Source: CBDCUC01 sp965222485 (GTDB lineage Bacteria > Pseudomonadota > Alphaproteobacteria > Rhizobiales > Hyphomicrobiaceae). Taken from it: a stretch of DNA of 64,000 bases. Positions 43,380 through 52,596 of the stretch are shown in pieces (position 1 is the stretch's first letter; each line of letters starts with the position of its first letter). The position numbers and the translations under genes were made by a program. The stretch lies in assembly GCA_965222485.1 (NCBI GenBank), contig CBDCUC010000040.1:186001-250000 (forward strand), written 5' to 3'. The notes under the pieces were generated by a model, which saw nothing but the letters and a program-made list of their open reading frames with translations, had not been told where the DNA came from and did no database searches.

Positions 43380-44450
43380 ATGTCGTTGCGTAAAATGCGG
43401 GTTCACTTCGGTCGGAATCTGTTCGCCCGTCCCGGTAAAAAAAATGACCCTCCGCATATCACCGATTGCACCCGATCTGGCACCGGCTGGTTTTTTGGCG
43501 GACTCGCCGCATTTGCGTTGCTGGCAGTCGCAGCCGTGAATTGGCTGGCACCTTCTGCAACATCGCCGGAAACATCCACCGCTACACTTGCAACTGAGAG
43601 CACACGCATTGCGGAGCGGCAGGTCCTGGGCAAGTCGCAAAAGCGAAAATACTGGCGGCGAAAGTATAGCAGGAAAAACGGCTATCACCGCACTGGTAAG
43701 AGCCAGCCGATGCACATCCGTCACTCACCGTTTCTACCCTTTGGAGCCATCTTTTCATTGGGACCTCCAGGCAAACCGCAGCCCATTGAAGAAGAACTGC
43801 CGCCGTTGCGTCCGGCAACCTACCGCACCGTTTGTGTTCGCATGTGCGACGGATATTTCTTCCCAATCAGCGCAGCGACACGCTCAAACCGGTTTGCGGC
43901 GGATGAGGCCCAATGCAAATCAAGCTGCAATGCACCGGCGAAACTCTTTGTCGCCCCGAGCGGGTCAGGCAAAATTGATGCTCTCAAAGACCGTCGCGGC
44001 AACCCCTATTCGGACTTAGAAAACGCCTACCTGTATCGCACAGAATACGTAGAGGACTGTAGCTGCCGCCCACAGCCGTGGTCGGAAGAAGCTAAAAAAC
44101 TACACGCCTACTACGCACTCAAAGAGAAACAGGACGCTGGCGACAAGCTTGCCGGCGCCGAGCTTGAAGAGCTGCTGGGGTCTGACCCAATGCTGGCGGC
44201 AGATGTGAAGCAAATCGCGAAGGTGAATTCAACCATCGCACGCAAACTACGAGCCGGCGGCAGAAAGAGGCTGGCAACGCACACGCTACCGTCTGGCGAC
44301 CAGAAGACGGGCTTGATGAATATGCTGGGGGGGCCGCAGCCAGCCCTCATCAATACCAAACCTGCCAAAGCCAAGAAGAAGAAGCGCCGCTGGAAACGTG
44401 TGACGACAACGCAGGATGTATTCCGCCGGAATATGTCGACGCCATATTGA
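43380..44450 (+). CDS. DUF2865 domain protein (first paralogue)
   Basis: 356 residues from ATG at 43380, with AAGG 8 nt upstream. A single hydrophobic segment (about residues 36-54) suggests an anchor or uncleaved signal. The DUF2865 domain (about residues 143-245) has Y-R-T-V-C-V-R-M-C-D-G-Y-F-F-P-I-S, then paired cysteines in A-Q-C-K-S-S-C and E-D-C-S-C-R-P-Q-P-W. The tail is Lys/Arg-rich. This family is secreted in Hyphomicrobiales and has no assigned function. A second paralogue follows. Confidence 0.88.
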   Translation: MSLRKMRVHFGRNLFARPGKKNDPPHITDCTRSGTGWFFGGLAAFALLAVAAVNWLAPSATSPETSTATLATESTRIAERQVLGKSQKRKYWRRKYSRKNGYHRTGKSQPMHIRHSPFLPFGAIFSLGPPGKPQPIEEELPPLRPATYRTVCVRMCDGYFFPISAATRSNRFAADEAQCKSSCNAPAKLFVAPSGSGKIDALKDRRGNPYSDLENAYLYRTEYVEDCSCRPQPWSEEAKKLHAYYALKEKQDAGDKLAGAELEELLGSDPMLAADVKQIAKVNSTIARKLRAGGRKRLATHTLPSGDQKTGLMNMLGGPQPALINTKPAKAKKKKRRWKRVTTTQDVFRRNMSTPY

Positions 44451-44760
44451 CCAAGCAGTGCCGCTATTTGGGACCGCCTCGCAGGTCTGTTGATTCGACC
44501 ATCATTGCCTAAACGCTTTCACAGGCATTAACAAAAACTTAGTAGCCCAAAGACCGCTTGGCCAAACTAAGTGTTTGCGGCTCGGTTGGTGCGGCGACGG
44601 CGCATTTTCTTTCAAGTATTCAGAATTTATTTGCGATGTTGACGCCATTCTTATCGTGCTCCGTGCTGATCTCAAGAAAACAGAACGAGTTTAATGCACG
44701 GAACCGCGTAGCCCCGATATGAGGGGCAGTCTGATTGTAATGCGTTGTTAAGAGTTCTGT
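44451..44760. other. Intergenic region between the DUF2865 paralogues
   Basis: 310 bases with an imperfect stem (ACTTAGT at 44537-44543, ACTAAGT at 44566-44572) that may be an RNA hairpin or terminator for the first paralogue. No convincing gene; the second gene probably has its own promoter here. Confidence 0.4.
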
Positions 44761-45750
44761 ATGCGTCCGGTTGTATTGCGGGCTGCTTTCGCGGCCGTTT
44801 TTTTGGTGTGTACGCTTGCCGGTGGTCTGCATCAGGCCCGCGCTGAATCCTTGCTTCAGGCGCTCTTCGGATTCGGGTCCAAGCCAAAGCCGAAGCCGCG
44901 TTCGGTGCGGCCACCGAATTTCCATCAGTTCCCAAACGGAAATAGACGCGGCTTCAGAAATCCGTGGGCACGCGGTGCGTACCAATCACGGCAATCGGGA
45001 CTCTATCGCACTGTCTGCGTACGCACCTGCGACGGTTATTACTTTCCCATCAGCGCTTCGACGACCCGCAGCAAATTCCACGCTGACGCCGCCAGTTGTC
45101 GCGCGCGCTGTGGACGCAATGCCAAGCTTTATTACATGCCGAAAGGGTCTGACGACAAAGACCGCATGAAAGACCTAAGCGGCAGGAATTATGCTTCTCT
45201 TAAGATGGCATACGTCTATCGCAAACGCCTGATCGCCGGTTGCAGTTGCCGTCCGATGCCATGGTCGGCATCTGAACGCGCCCGTCACACTCGTTATCAA
45301 ATAGATGAAAGTATCCGCGCCGCTCGATTGGCAGCCGCCCAAGAACGCGAAAAAAGAATAGCGGCCGGTAGGCTTGAACTCAAGCAGTCGGAAGCCGATG
45401 GCGAGACGAAAGTCGCCGCACTTGCCGAAGACGGCGCCGATCAATCTTCAACGGCAGAGACGGACGACGGGGAAATACATGCTGGCGTCGAACAAGCGCC
45501 AAGCCCTGCATTTGAACAGGTGCGCACTACTGTCGCGGGACTGGGCGTTGATGGCATGCCTGATATCGGCGCCAACGAACCCGGATCGATTACGGCACCG
45601 AGCCGATCGCAAAAATCGCATATGTCACGATCGCGCAAAGCCATACGCGCAAAAAACGGGCGCAAAACATCCCGCAAAAAGAAATCCAAATCACAGTTCG
45701 GCGGCTTCTTCGCCTCCTCGCCATCAAAGTATCGATGGCCCGGCGACTAA
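44761..45750 (+). CDS. DUF2865 domain protein (second paralogue)
   Basis: 329 residues. An N-terminal hydrophobic signal (residues ~6-28, ending Q-A-R-A) is followed by a DUF2865 domain with Y-R-T-V-C-V-R-T-C-D-G-Y-Y-F-P-I-S, A-S-C-R-A-R-C and A-G-C-S-C-R-P-M-P-W, closely matching its neighbour. The C-terminus is long, first Ala/Glu/Lys-rich and probably coiled coil, then strongly basic and Ser-rich. Likely periplasmic and disulfide-bonded. Adjacent duplication suggests divergence for a shared envelope role, which remains inference. Confidence 0.88.
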   Translation: MRPVVLRAAFAAVFLVCTLAGGLHQARAESLLQALFGFGSKPKPKPRSVRPPNFHQFPNGNRRGFRNPWARGAYQSRQSGLYRTVCVRTCDGYYFPISASTTRSKFHADAASCRARCGRNAKLYYMPKGSDDKDRMKDLSGRNYASLKMAYVYRKRLIAGCSCRPMPWSASERARHTRYQIDESIRAARLAAAQEREKRIAAGRLELKQSEADGETKVAALAEDGADQSSTAETDDGEIHAGVEQAPSPAFEQVRTTVAGLGVDGMPDIGANEPGSITAPSRSQKSHMSRSRKAIRAKNGRKTSRKKKSKSQFGGFFASSPSKYRWPGD

Positions 45751-45781
45751 AAGCGAAAAATCATCCAGTTGTGTGATGACA

Positions 45782-46369
45782 TTACCAACGCCGGTCGGGC
45801 TCTAGCGCATCCGCATCCGAAAAATTTAATCCACCGCCAGCAAGCGCGAACGATTCTTCGGAGACGTAAGGCCCGCCACCGGTTTGCGGCCGTGACGAAT
45901 AAAGTTCAAACTGCCCAACGAAAAACGGCTCGGTCTGAAACCGGCTGTGTCGCTCCAGGAAGCGGGCAAGCACGTCATGTCGCGTATACTTCAGCCGCGC
46001 CAGCGTCACGTGCGGTTTGAATACGCGCGTCTCCGCCGACAGCCCGGCTGCCCTCGCCGCGCGTTCATTGGCTCGCGCCAAAGCTTCAAGCTCCGGACAG
46101 GTTTCAACCCCGGCCCAGATCACGCGCGGCTCCTTGCCGCCGAAAACGCCAAGACCAGCTAATCTAATCTCGAATGCGCGAATGTCGATAGCAGCAAGCA
46201 AGTCGGCAAATTCACGTGCGAGCCTGTTATCGATGTCGCCGGCAAACCGCAACGTGATGTGCATATTCTCGCTGTCCAACCAGCGGACGCCGGGCATCGG
46301 CTCTGCAAGGCGCGCCAAGTCGTTCTTGATGTTTTCTGGCAGTGCGATTCCGGTGAACAAACGAGGCAT
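45782..46369 (-). CDS. thpR: RNA 2',3'-cyclic phosphodiesterase (2'-5' RNA ligase family)
   Basis: 195 residues from ATG at 46369 (M-P-R-L-F-T-G-I-A-L-P); three residues upstream also start with M. The 2H phosphoesterase fold is shown by two HxTx motifs, H-I-T-L-R-F and H-V-T-L-A-R. The family opens 2',3'-cyclic phosphates on RNA and can ligate 2'-5' links; the physiological substrate is uncertain. Convergent with the DUF2865 gene. Confidence 0.95.
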   Translation of the reverse strand: MPRLFTGIALPENIKNDLARLAEPMPGVRWLDSENMHITLRFAGDIDNRLAREFADLLAAIDIRAFEIRLAGLGVFGGKEPRVIWAGVETCPELEALARANERAARAAGLSAETRVFKPHVTLARLKYTRHDVLARFLERHSRFQTEPFFVGQFELYSSRPQTGGGPYVSEESFALAGGGLNFSDADALEPDRRW

Positions 46370-46458
46370 GGAGGGCACCTTTGTATAATCAGGTACGGCT
46401 AACGCGGTGCATGAGCGGCCGCCTCACCCATCATAAAGATGTCTTTTGCGCCCGATTA

Positions 46459-47154
46459 TCAATCCTTGGCGGCTTTTGCCCTTGCAATCAATTGTTCCAC
46501 GATCGGCAGCATACCTTCAACAATCTTCTTCACGCCTTTGGCGTTAGGGTGAAGGCCGTCGGGAAGATTGAGCTTCGGGTCCAGTGCGACCCCCTCCAGA
46601 AAGAAGGGGTAATATAAAGCATCGTATTTCTTCGCCAGGGCTTCGAACATGGTGCCGAACGCGTCCGCGTAATCCTTGCCCCAGTTTGCCGGTGCATTCA
46701 TGCCTGCGACGATCACCGGAATATTTCGCGCCTTAATGCGCGATAGGATTTTGTCCAGATTAGCTCTGGCAACGGCAGGATCGATGCCGCGCAGCGCGTC
46801 ATTCGCGCCCAGTTCCAATATGACAGCATCAGCAACGTCCGGAACAGCCCAATCGAAACGCTCAAGCCCGGCCGCGGTCGTGTCGCCTGACACACCGGCA
46901 TTTCCCACCGCAACATTATGTCCGCGCGCTTTCAGTGCCTTCTCAAGTTGTGATGGAAAAGAAGCAGATAAGTCCAGCCCGTACCCGGCGGTAAGACTAT
47001 CCCCGAAGGCAACGATGCGAACAGTTTGCGATTCGTTGCGCGCCAGCGCTTGCCCGACATTCGATGGCAAAACAATAGACAAGACCAAAGCCCAGGTCGC
47101 AATGGCTCGGCATGCCGGCGCCATCACCTGAAAGTCACAAAACCGCCAATTCAT
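46459..47154 (-). CDS. tesA: Arylesterase / TesA-type GDSL lysophospholipase
   Basis: 231 residues. A signal peptide (A-T-W-A-L-V-L-S-I-V-L-P ... Q-A-L-A) precedes a GDSL hydrolase: V-A-F-G-D-S-L-T-A-G-Y-G carries the nucleophile Ser, G-A-N-D-A is block III, and D-G-L-H-P-N carries the catalytic Asp and His. TesA acts as a periplasmic thioesterase and lysophospholipase. It diverges from the ABC-transporter pair, the same arrangement as E. coli tesA / ybbA / ybbP. Confidence 0.93.
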   Translation of the reverse strand: MNWRFCDFQVMAPACRAIATWALVLSIVLPSNVGQALARNESQTVRIVAFGDSLTAGYGLDLSASFPSQLEKALKARGHNVAVGNAGVSGDTTAAGLERFDWAVPDVADAVILELGANDALRGIDPAVARANLDKILSRIKARNIPVIVAGMNAPANWGKDYADAFGTMFEALAKKYDALYYPFFLEGVALDPKLNLPDGLHPNAKGVKKIVEGMLPIVEQLIARAKAAKD

Positions 47155-47296
47155 CGTTCCGCCTTATCGTTCTGTAGTAACACCTGGTGAGTTAGTAGCC
47201 CGCTCTGCTGACGACAAGTCAATTGCCCGTAATCTGATCTTGGCACCGGATACGTAGCATGCTCAATACGCCACCAGTTTCGGAAAGGTAGATCGA

Positions 47297-48007
47297 TTGT
47301 CGGCCCCCACAAGAATATCTGAGCCCATTGTGGGCCTAAAAAATGTCAGCCTCTCGCTCACCTCACGCGCCGGCACAGTTGAGATTTTGCGCGACATCTG
47401 CCTCGAAATTCCAAAAGGACAGTCCGCCGCGATTGTCGGTCCGTCTGGGTCAGGCAAGACGTCGCTTTTGATGGTCATGGCCGGCTTGGAGCGGGCAACC
47501 TCGGGCCAAGTGGTCGTTGCGGGACACAATTTCACGACACTCGATCAAGACCAGCTGGCATTGGCCCGCGGTGCCGACATCGGTATTGTGTTCCAATCGT
47601 TTCATCTGGTGCCATCCATGACGGCATTGGAAAACGTGGCGTTGCCGCTTGAGTTCCAGGGTGAGCCATCTGCATTTGACGCAGCGCGCGAATTGTTGTC
47701 CGACGTTGGCCTTGCCAAACGGCTGGATCATTTTCCGGCCCAACTTTCCGGTGGCGAGCAGCAACGGGTCGCCCTGGCCCGTGCAGTTTCAACCAAACCG
47801 AAACTGATCCTGGCAGACGAGCCCACAGGCAACCTTGACGGTAAGACCGGCTCTGAAGTCATAGAATTGTTGTTGGGATTGCATGCCGCCCATAACACGA
47901 CCCTTGTCCTGATCACGCATGACCTGTCTGTGGCGCAAAAATGCCAGCGTCTGCTTCGCATGAATGACGGTGCGATCAGTGATGACGAGGACCGGCTCGC
48001 ATCATGA
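47297..48007 (+). CDS. ABC transporter ATP-binding protein (YbbA/LolD-like)
   Basis: 236 residues from TTG at 47297, preceded by GGAAAGG. Walker A is G-P-S-G-S-G-K-T-S, the signature is L-S-G-G-E-Q-Q-R, and Walker B is L-I-L-A-D-E-P. It belongs to the MacB/LolD/YbbA group that drives periplasmic mechanotransmission rather than transport. Its stop overlaps the start of the permease (ATGA), so the two are coupled. Confidence 0.94.
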   Translation: MSAPTRISEPIVGLKNVSLSLTSRAGTVEILRDICLEIPKGQSAAIVGPSGSGKTSLLMVMAGLERATSGQVVVAGHNFTTLDQDQLALARGADIGIVFQSFHLVPSMTALENVALPLEFQGEPSAFDAARELLSDVGLAKRLDHFPAQLSGGEQQRVALARAVSTKPKLILADEPTGNLDGKTGSEVIELLLGLHAAHNTTLVLITHDLSVAQKCQRLLRMNDGAISDDEDRLAS

Positions 48008-50616
48008 CGACAAAAACCATCGTTAAGCCTCACTTCGCCCGCCGTCGGAACGATCCGGGCCTCGTTTTCCGCCTAGCGATGCGTCAAATGCGCGGCGGGT
48101 TACGGGGCTTCTATATTTTGATCGGATGTATCGCGCTTGGCTTGTTCGTCATAACCGGCGTCAACGCCCTGTCCGATTCGCTGCGTGCCGGCCTGGAGCG
48201 CGAAGGCCGCACAATCCTCGGCGGTGATATCGCACTGTCGAGAATGCATGCGCGCGCCAGCGAAGAAGAACGTGCAATCCTGGACACCAGCGGGCGTGTA
48301 AGCGAAATCGCAACCATGCGCACAATGGCCCGCAATCTCGACACTGAAGATCAGCTGCTTGTCGAGTTGAAAGCCGTAGACAGGCTCTATCCGCTTGTCG
48401 GAGCTGTTGAACTGGCCGGAGACACGGCCCTGCAGGATACGCTGAAACGGGGAGCGGCTGCGGCGGTTGACCCTATCCTGCTGGAGCGGCTGCAGATCAA
48501 AATCGGAGACAGCTTCACCATCGGCGATGCGGCAGTTATCGCACGAGCGATCATCGAAAAAGAACCCGATGGGCTTGGCAGCCGCCTGACCTACGGTCCG
48601 CGCGTACTCATAAGCCAAGAGACCTTGGAAAAAACCGGCCTCATTCAACCCGGCGCACTGATGCGTTGGCGCTACGCGATAGCACTACCAGCCAACGGTC
48701 TTGCTGCCGATGACAAGGTGCGTGAATCAACAGACGTCCTAAAGGGCGAATTGAATGAATCGGGTTTCAGAATTCTCGACCGCAGCAACCCTTCTCCCGA
48801 TGTCGTGCGCACATTGGAACGCCTGCGCCAGTTTCTGACTTTGCTCGGGCTGACCGCAATGCTGGTGGGCGGGGTCGGTGTGGCCAATGCAGTGGCAACC
48901 TTTATCGACCGCCGCCGCAACACCATTGCGACAATGAAAAGCCTCGGCGCCACCAGCGGTCGCATATTCATGGTGTTCTTGATCCAGGTTCTTGCCATGG
49001 CGATCCTGGGTGTTGTTTTGGGTCTTCTGCTCGGCGCTACCGTACCTTTGCTGGTTACAACGATATTCGGATCCGCACTTCCCATAACGGCCGAATTCGC
49101 TCTAAAGCCGGGCAGCATCGTCGTTGCGGTGGCATATGGACTTCTCGTCGCGCTCATGTTCACGCTATGGCCGCTCGGTCGTGCCGAACGTATTCCGGTA
49201 GCAGTTCTGTTTCGCGACGATGTCACGACGAACCGCGTATGGCCGCATCCAAGAATTATTGCCCTCACCGTTGGCGTCGGTATCGCTCTTGTTGTGTTTG
49301 CGCTGTTGTCTTCGCAATCACGTTTGATCGTTCTGTACTTCGTAACGGCCGTCACTTTGGTCTTTGGGGTATTCACAGCCCTGGGTTATGGAGTCACGTG
49401 GGCCGCCCGTAAGATCGCGCGTCCACGAACCGTTGAGTTGGCGTTGGCACTCGGCAATCTGGGTGCGCCGGGCGGCTTGGCCCGCTCTGTTGTGCTCTCA
49501 CTTGGCGCCGGACTTTCGCTGCTGGTTGCGGTCGCACTGGCTGATGCCTCGTTTGTACGCGAATTGACAACACGTTTGCCGGCGAGCTCTCCAGACTACT
49601 ACGTGCTTGATATCAAGAAGAACGAGGCCGATCGTTTCTCATCCATCGTTTCACGTGAATCACCAGAGGCAGAGGTTCGCCGCGCGCCAATGCTGCGCGG
49701 CAGACTAGTCAAGCTCAAAGGTGTTCCGGTCGATAAAATCAAGGCACCGCCAAGTGCGCGCTGGGTTTTGAGCGGCGACCGAGGACTGACCTATGCGGAG
49801 ACGATACCCGACGGCTCACGCCTCGTCGAAGGCGAATGGTGGCCGTCCGGTTATCAAGGCGAACCGCTTGTATCGTTTGAGGCGGAGATTGCAAAGAGCT
49901 TGAATCTGACCATCGGGGACGCTGTAACCGTGAACGTGTTGGGTCGCGATTTGACGGCGCGCATTGCAAGCTTGCGTGAAGTCGATTGGGAAAGTCTTGC
50001 CATCAATTTCGTCATGGTCTTCTCGCCGAACACATTGAAGGGTGCGCCCAGCAACCTGCTTGCAACGATCAGACTTACACAGTCAGAGGCTGGCACAGAT
50101 CAAAATTCTAGACAGGCCGATCTATCTGCTGAAGCGCGCTTAATGCGCGCACTTTCCAAGGAATTTCCTGCACAGACGCAGATCCGGGTACGAGACGCCA
50201 TTGACCGTTTCAATGAGGTTTTCCAGAAAATCATGATCGCCGTTCGAATTGCCGGCGGCGTAACTTTGGTCGCCGGTGCATTGGTGCTAGCCGGGGCTCT
50301 CGCCACTGCACAGCGCCGGCGTATTCGCGAAGCAGTGATCCTGTCGACACTAGGCGCAACCCGCCGCCGGATCATGGTCACGCACCTGTTGGAATATCTG
50401 ATATTGGCCGCAATAACGGCAGCGTTTGCCGTTCTGTTAGGTGGATTAGCCGCCTGGGCGGCCTTGACATTCATCATGGACGTCGAGTTCATATTTTCCG
50501 CATGGGCGGTGTTGCAGGCATTGGTGCTCGCTATCGGCCTTGTGCTTGTGTTTGGCGGCGTGGGAACCTGGCAGGTGTTGCAGGCCCGTCCAGTGCCTTA
50601 CCTTCGGTCCGATTAG
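48004..50616 (+). CDS. FtsX-like ABC permease (YbbP type)
   Basis: 870 residues with the double FtsX-domain layout of YbbP: an N-terminal helix after R-L-A-M-R-Q-M-R-G-G, a large periplasmic domain, helices near residues 275-400, helices near 420-515, a second periplasmic domain, then FtsX helices near 750-860. YbbA-YbbP are proposed to extract hydrophobic molecules for TesA. A near-parS sequence (GTTTCACGTGAATC) lies inside at 49648-49661, one mismatch from the core. Confidence 0.93.
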   Translation: MTTKTIVKPHFARRRNDPGLVFRLAMRQMRGGLRGFYILIGCIALGLFVITGVNALSDSLRAGLEREGRTILGGDIALSRMHARASEEERAILDTSGRVSEIATMRTMARNLDTEDQLLVELKAVDRLYPLVGAVELAGDTALQDTLKRGAAAAVDPILLERLQIKIGDSFTIGDAAVIARAIIEKEPDGLGSRLTYGPRVLISQETLEKTGLIQPGALMRWRYAIALPANGLAADDKVRESTDVLKGELNESGFRILDRSNPSPDVVRTLERLRQFLTLLGLTAMLVGGVGVANAVATFIDRRRNTIATMKSLGATSGRIFMVFLIQVLAMAILGVVLGLLLGATVPLLVTTIFGSALPITAEFALKPGSIVVAVAYGLLVALMFTLWPLGRAERIPVAVLFRDDVTTNRVWPHPRIIALTVGVGIALVVFALLSSQSRLIVLYFVTAVTLVFGVFTALGYGVTWAARKIARPRTVELALALGNLGAPGGLARSVVLSLGAGLSLLVAVALADASFVRELTTRLPASSPDYYVLDIKKNEADRFSSIVSRESPEAEVRRAPMLRGRLVKLKGVPVDKIKAPPSARWVLSGDRGLTYAETIPDGSRLVEGEWWPSGYQGEPLVSFEAEIAKSLNLTIGDAVTVNVLGRDLTARIASLREVDWESLAINFVMVFSPNTLKGAPSNLLATIRLTQSEAGTDQNSRQADLSAEARLMRALSKEFPAQTQIRVRDAIDRFNEVFQKIMIAVRIAGGVTLVAGALVLAGALATAQRRRIREAVILSTLGATRRRIMVTHLLEYLILAAITAAFAVLLGGLAAWAALTFIMDVEFIFSAWAVLQALVLAIGLVLVFGGVGTWQVLQARPVPYLRSD

Positions 50617-50791
50617 CCATTGTCTAGGGGGCAGGATCTGGCGGAAGGCACCCGGTGGCCTTAAGTTTAATGCCGGCGCCTTTGCAGTCCTTGGAATTTT
50701 TGGCATTTGGCTTCTTGAAACTGCCAAACAGGCACGTCATATCATTGTTGGAATCTGTCAACTTGCACGACTGGTCACGAGGAAAAACCAT

Positions 50792-51571
50792 ATGTCTCAA
50801 TATGATAACCAATATGCGCAGCAGCCGACCGCCACCCGTACGGGTGTTGCCGTCGATGAGGGCCTGCGCTCGTACATGCTTGGCGTCTACAATTATATGG
50901 CCGCCGGCATCGCCTTCACCGGCGTGGTCGCCTATTTCCTGTCCACGCTTGCGGTAACAACCGACCCGAACGCGGCCGTCGCACAGCTCGGCAACGGCAA
51001 AATGCTCACCAGCCTAGGTGCAACGCTGTATAGCGCTCCATTGAGCTACATCATCATGTTCGCACCTTTGGCGTTCGTTCTGCTGCTGTCGTTCCGTGCC
51101 CACAAAATGAGCACTGGAGCCGCGCAAATAGCGTTCTGGGCTTTTGCCGCCGTGATGGGCATTTCGCTGTCGTCGATCTTCTTGATCTACACAGGCCAAT
51201 CGATCACACAGATCTTCTTCGTAACGGCAGCTGCCTTTGCAGGCCTGAGCATCTGGGGCTACACGACGAAAAAGGACATCTCCGGTTGGGGTTCGTTCCT
51301 GATCATGGGCGTGATTGGCATTATCATCGCTGCCATCGTCAACCTGTTCCTTCAGTCAAGTGCGCTGCAGTTCGCAATCTCAGTGATTGGCGTGCTGGTG
51401 TTCGCTGGCTTGACCGCTTACGACACGCAGCGGATCAAGGATGAATACCTGGTGATCCGTCACGATACGGCTGCCACCGCAAAGGCTGCGATCCTTGGCG
51501 CATTGAGCCTGTATCTGGACTTCATCAATATGTTCATCTCCATGTTGCATCTGTTTGGCAACCAGGAGTAA
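50792..51571 (+). CDS. Bax inhibitor-1 (BI-1/YccA) family membrane protein
   Basis: 259 residues from ATG at 50792, after CGAGGAAAA; an upstream in-frame extension is not conserved-looking. Seven transmembrane helices are visible after a ~28-residue cytosolic N-terminus. The helix with F-A-G-L-T-A-Y-D-T-Q-R-I-K carries the conserved Asp of the family's proton or calcium sensor pair. BI-1 proteins are pH-dependent calcium leak channels in studied members; YccA modulates FtsH in E. coli. A strong terminator follows. Confidence 0.95.
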   Translation: MSQYDNQYAQQPTATRTGVAVDEGLRSYMLGVYNYMAAGIAFTGVVAYFLSTLAVTTDPNAAVAQLGNGKMLTSLGATLYSAPLSYIIMFAPLAFVLLLSFRAHKMSTGAAQIAFWAFAAVMGISLSSIFLIYTGQSITQIFFVTAAAFAGLSIWGYTTKKDISGWGSFLIMGVIGIIIAAIVNLFLQSSALQFAISVIGVLVFAGLTAYDTQRIKDEYLVIRHDTAATAKAAILGALSLYLDFINMFISMLHLFGNQE

Positions 51572-51598
51572 TTGGTCCTTCACATTCTGGATTAAGCG

Positions 51599-51627
51599 AA
51601 AAGGCCCTGCTTAGCGGGGCCTTTTTT
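51599..51627 (+). terminator. Intrinsic terminator of the BI-1 gene
   Basis: AAAAGGCCC (51599-51607), a loop that can pair further (GC-TTA-GC), and GGGCCTTTT (51617-51625) with a run of six T. Classic rho-independent terminator 27 nt after the stop. It also faces the convergent DUF2794 gene. Confidence 0.92.
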
Positions 51628-51684
51628 GCGTCGCCCGTTGTCGAGCCATGAAGGTCCCACCTCGTTGATTTCTCAGGGCGGATA

Positions 51685-52092
51685 TTAGCGCACGAGCCGC
51701 AGGCCTTTTTCCAAGACACCCAACACACGGCGAAGGTCATGTCCGCGCTTTAGAATGTGTCCCGTCGCGGCAATGACGCTGTATGCGCCCTGCCGGCGCG
51801 CCAGCCGTGGGTTTTTTTCGATACGCAACAGCGCGCATTCGCTCGAACGTCTGAAAATTGAAAAGACAGCCTTTTCGCGGCCCATATCGATGGCGTAATC
51901 GCGCCACTCGCCTTCAGCGACCTTGCGCCCGTAAACGGCGAGTATTTCACTCAACTCTTGTCTGTTGAAACGTATGCTGATCGGGTAGTGCTGGGACTGC
52001 TGACCGTGCCCATTGGCGTTTGCAGGAGCTGGCGACTTGCCGTCACCCGTCTCCGGCGGGCTAAACGCTATTATGGGGTCAGAATCGCGCAA
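51685..52092 (-). CDS. DUF2794 domain protein
   Basis: 135 residues from a TTG at 52092, chosen because a strong GGAGGAG lies 6-7 nt upstream; the frame is open to another TTG at 52152 with a poorer site. The domain pattern is clear: F-N-R-Q-E-L-S-E-I, Y-G-R-K-V-A-E-G-E-W-R-D-Y-A-I-D, F-S-I-F-R-R-S-S-E, and I-L-K-R-G-H-D-L. The family is restricted to alphaproteobacteria, is small and soluble, and has no known function. It converges on the BI-1 terminator. Confidence 0.9.
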   Translation of the reverse strand: MRDSDPIIAFSPPETGDGKSPAPANANGHGQQSQHYPISIRFNRQELSEILAVYGRKVAEGEWRDYAIDMGREKAVFSIFRRSSECALLRIEKNPRLARRQGAYSVIAATGHILKRGHDLRRVLGVLEKGLRLVR

Positions 52093-52367
52093 ATGAGGCT
52101 CCTCCCTGGTCAGAACTGTTACGATTGTTGCGCCAACAGGATGGGAATTCAAGCCTTACTGGTCGTTGGACCGATGTTGTAGCGGCCAGACCAAAAGGTA
52201 GCGGCGTGCGAGCTGCGTCGGCAACATTCCCGCTTCGCACAGACTTTTCACGCGCCGATTGGCGAATCGATGATGGCAAGACTGTGAAAGCCCGCAGCGC
52301 AAAGCCGCGAAATACCTTGCTTCAATAATACTCAACGGCACCAAAAGACCTTAGGAGGACCTAATTC

Positions 52368-52544
52368 ATGACGCGCATTGGCCCAGGTGACGCCAAATTA
52401 CGCAGCGATATTTAGATCGTTGCCAACGACCCGGTCCTCAATGATGAGGCTCTGGACTCTTATAGCCCCCCAGCCCCCCGGGGCCAGTTCAAGGGGTCGG
52501 GTCGTACGGCAACTGCTCCTAGTCTCAAGAGCAAGATCCTATAG
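52368..52544 (+). CDS. Candidate small ORF interrupted by an in-frame TAG
   Basis: ATG at 52368 follows an ideal AGGAGG (52353-52358). Fifteen codons (M-T-R-I-G-P-G-D-A-K-L-R-S-D-I) end at TAG 52413-52415, yet the same frame stays open for 42 more codons to a second TAG at 52542-52544, 18 nt before a strong terminator. The spacing of start, frame and terminator looks like one small gene with a premature amber codon. It could be a decayed gene, a sequencing error, a 15-residue peptide gene or chance. The downstream residues are Pro/Ser/Gly/Lys-rich with no recognised family. Confidence 0.3.
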
Positions 52545-52562
52545 TTCTCCTATCTCCTTTTG

Positions 52563-52596
52563 AAAGGACCGGTTTCCCCCGAACCGGTCCTTTCTT
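52563..52596 (+). terminator. Intrinsic terminator upstream of htpG
   Basis: AAAGGACCGGTT (52563-52574), loop of 7 nt, AACCGGTCCTTT (52582-52593), then CTT. A perfect 12-bp stem with a T-rich tail. It ends whatever transcript contains the small ORF, and isolates htpG at 52797 from upstream transcription. Confidence 0.88.

Noticed and set aside
44430..44445. Extra copy of the Fic half-site (TATGTCGA) at the end of the first DUF2865 gene
   Set aside because: A single match in coding sequence without a partner in inverted orientation; expected by chance.
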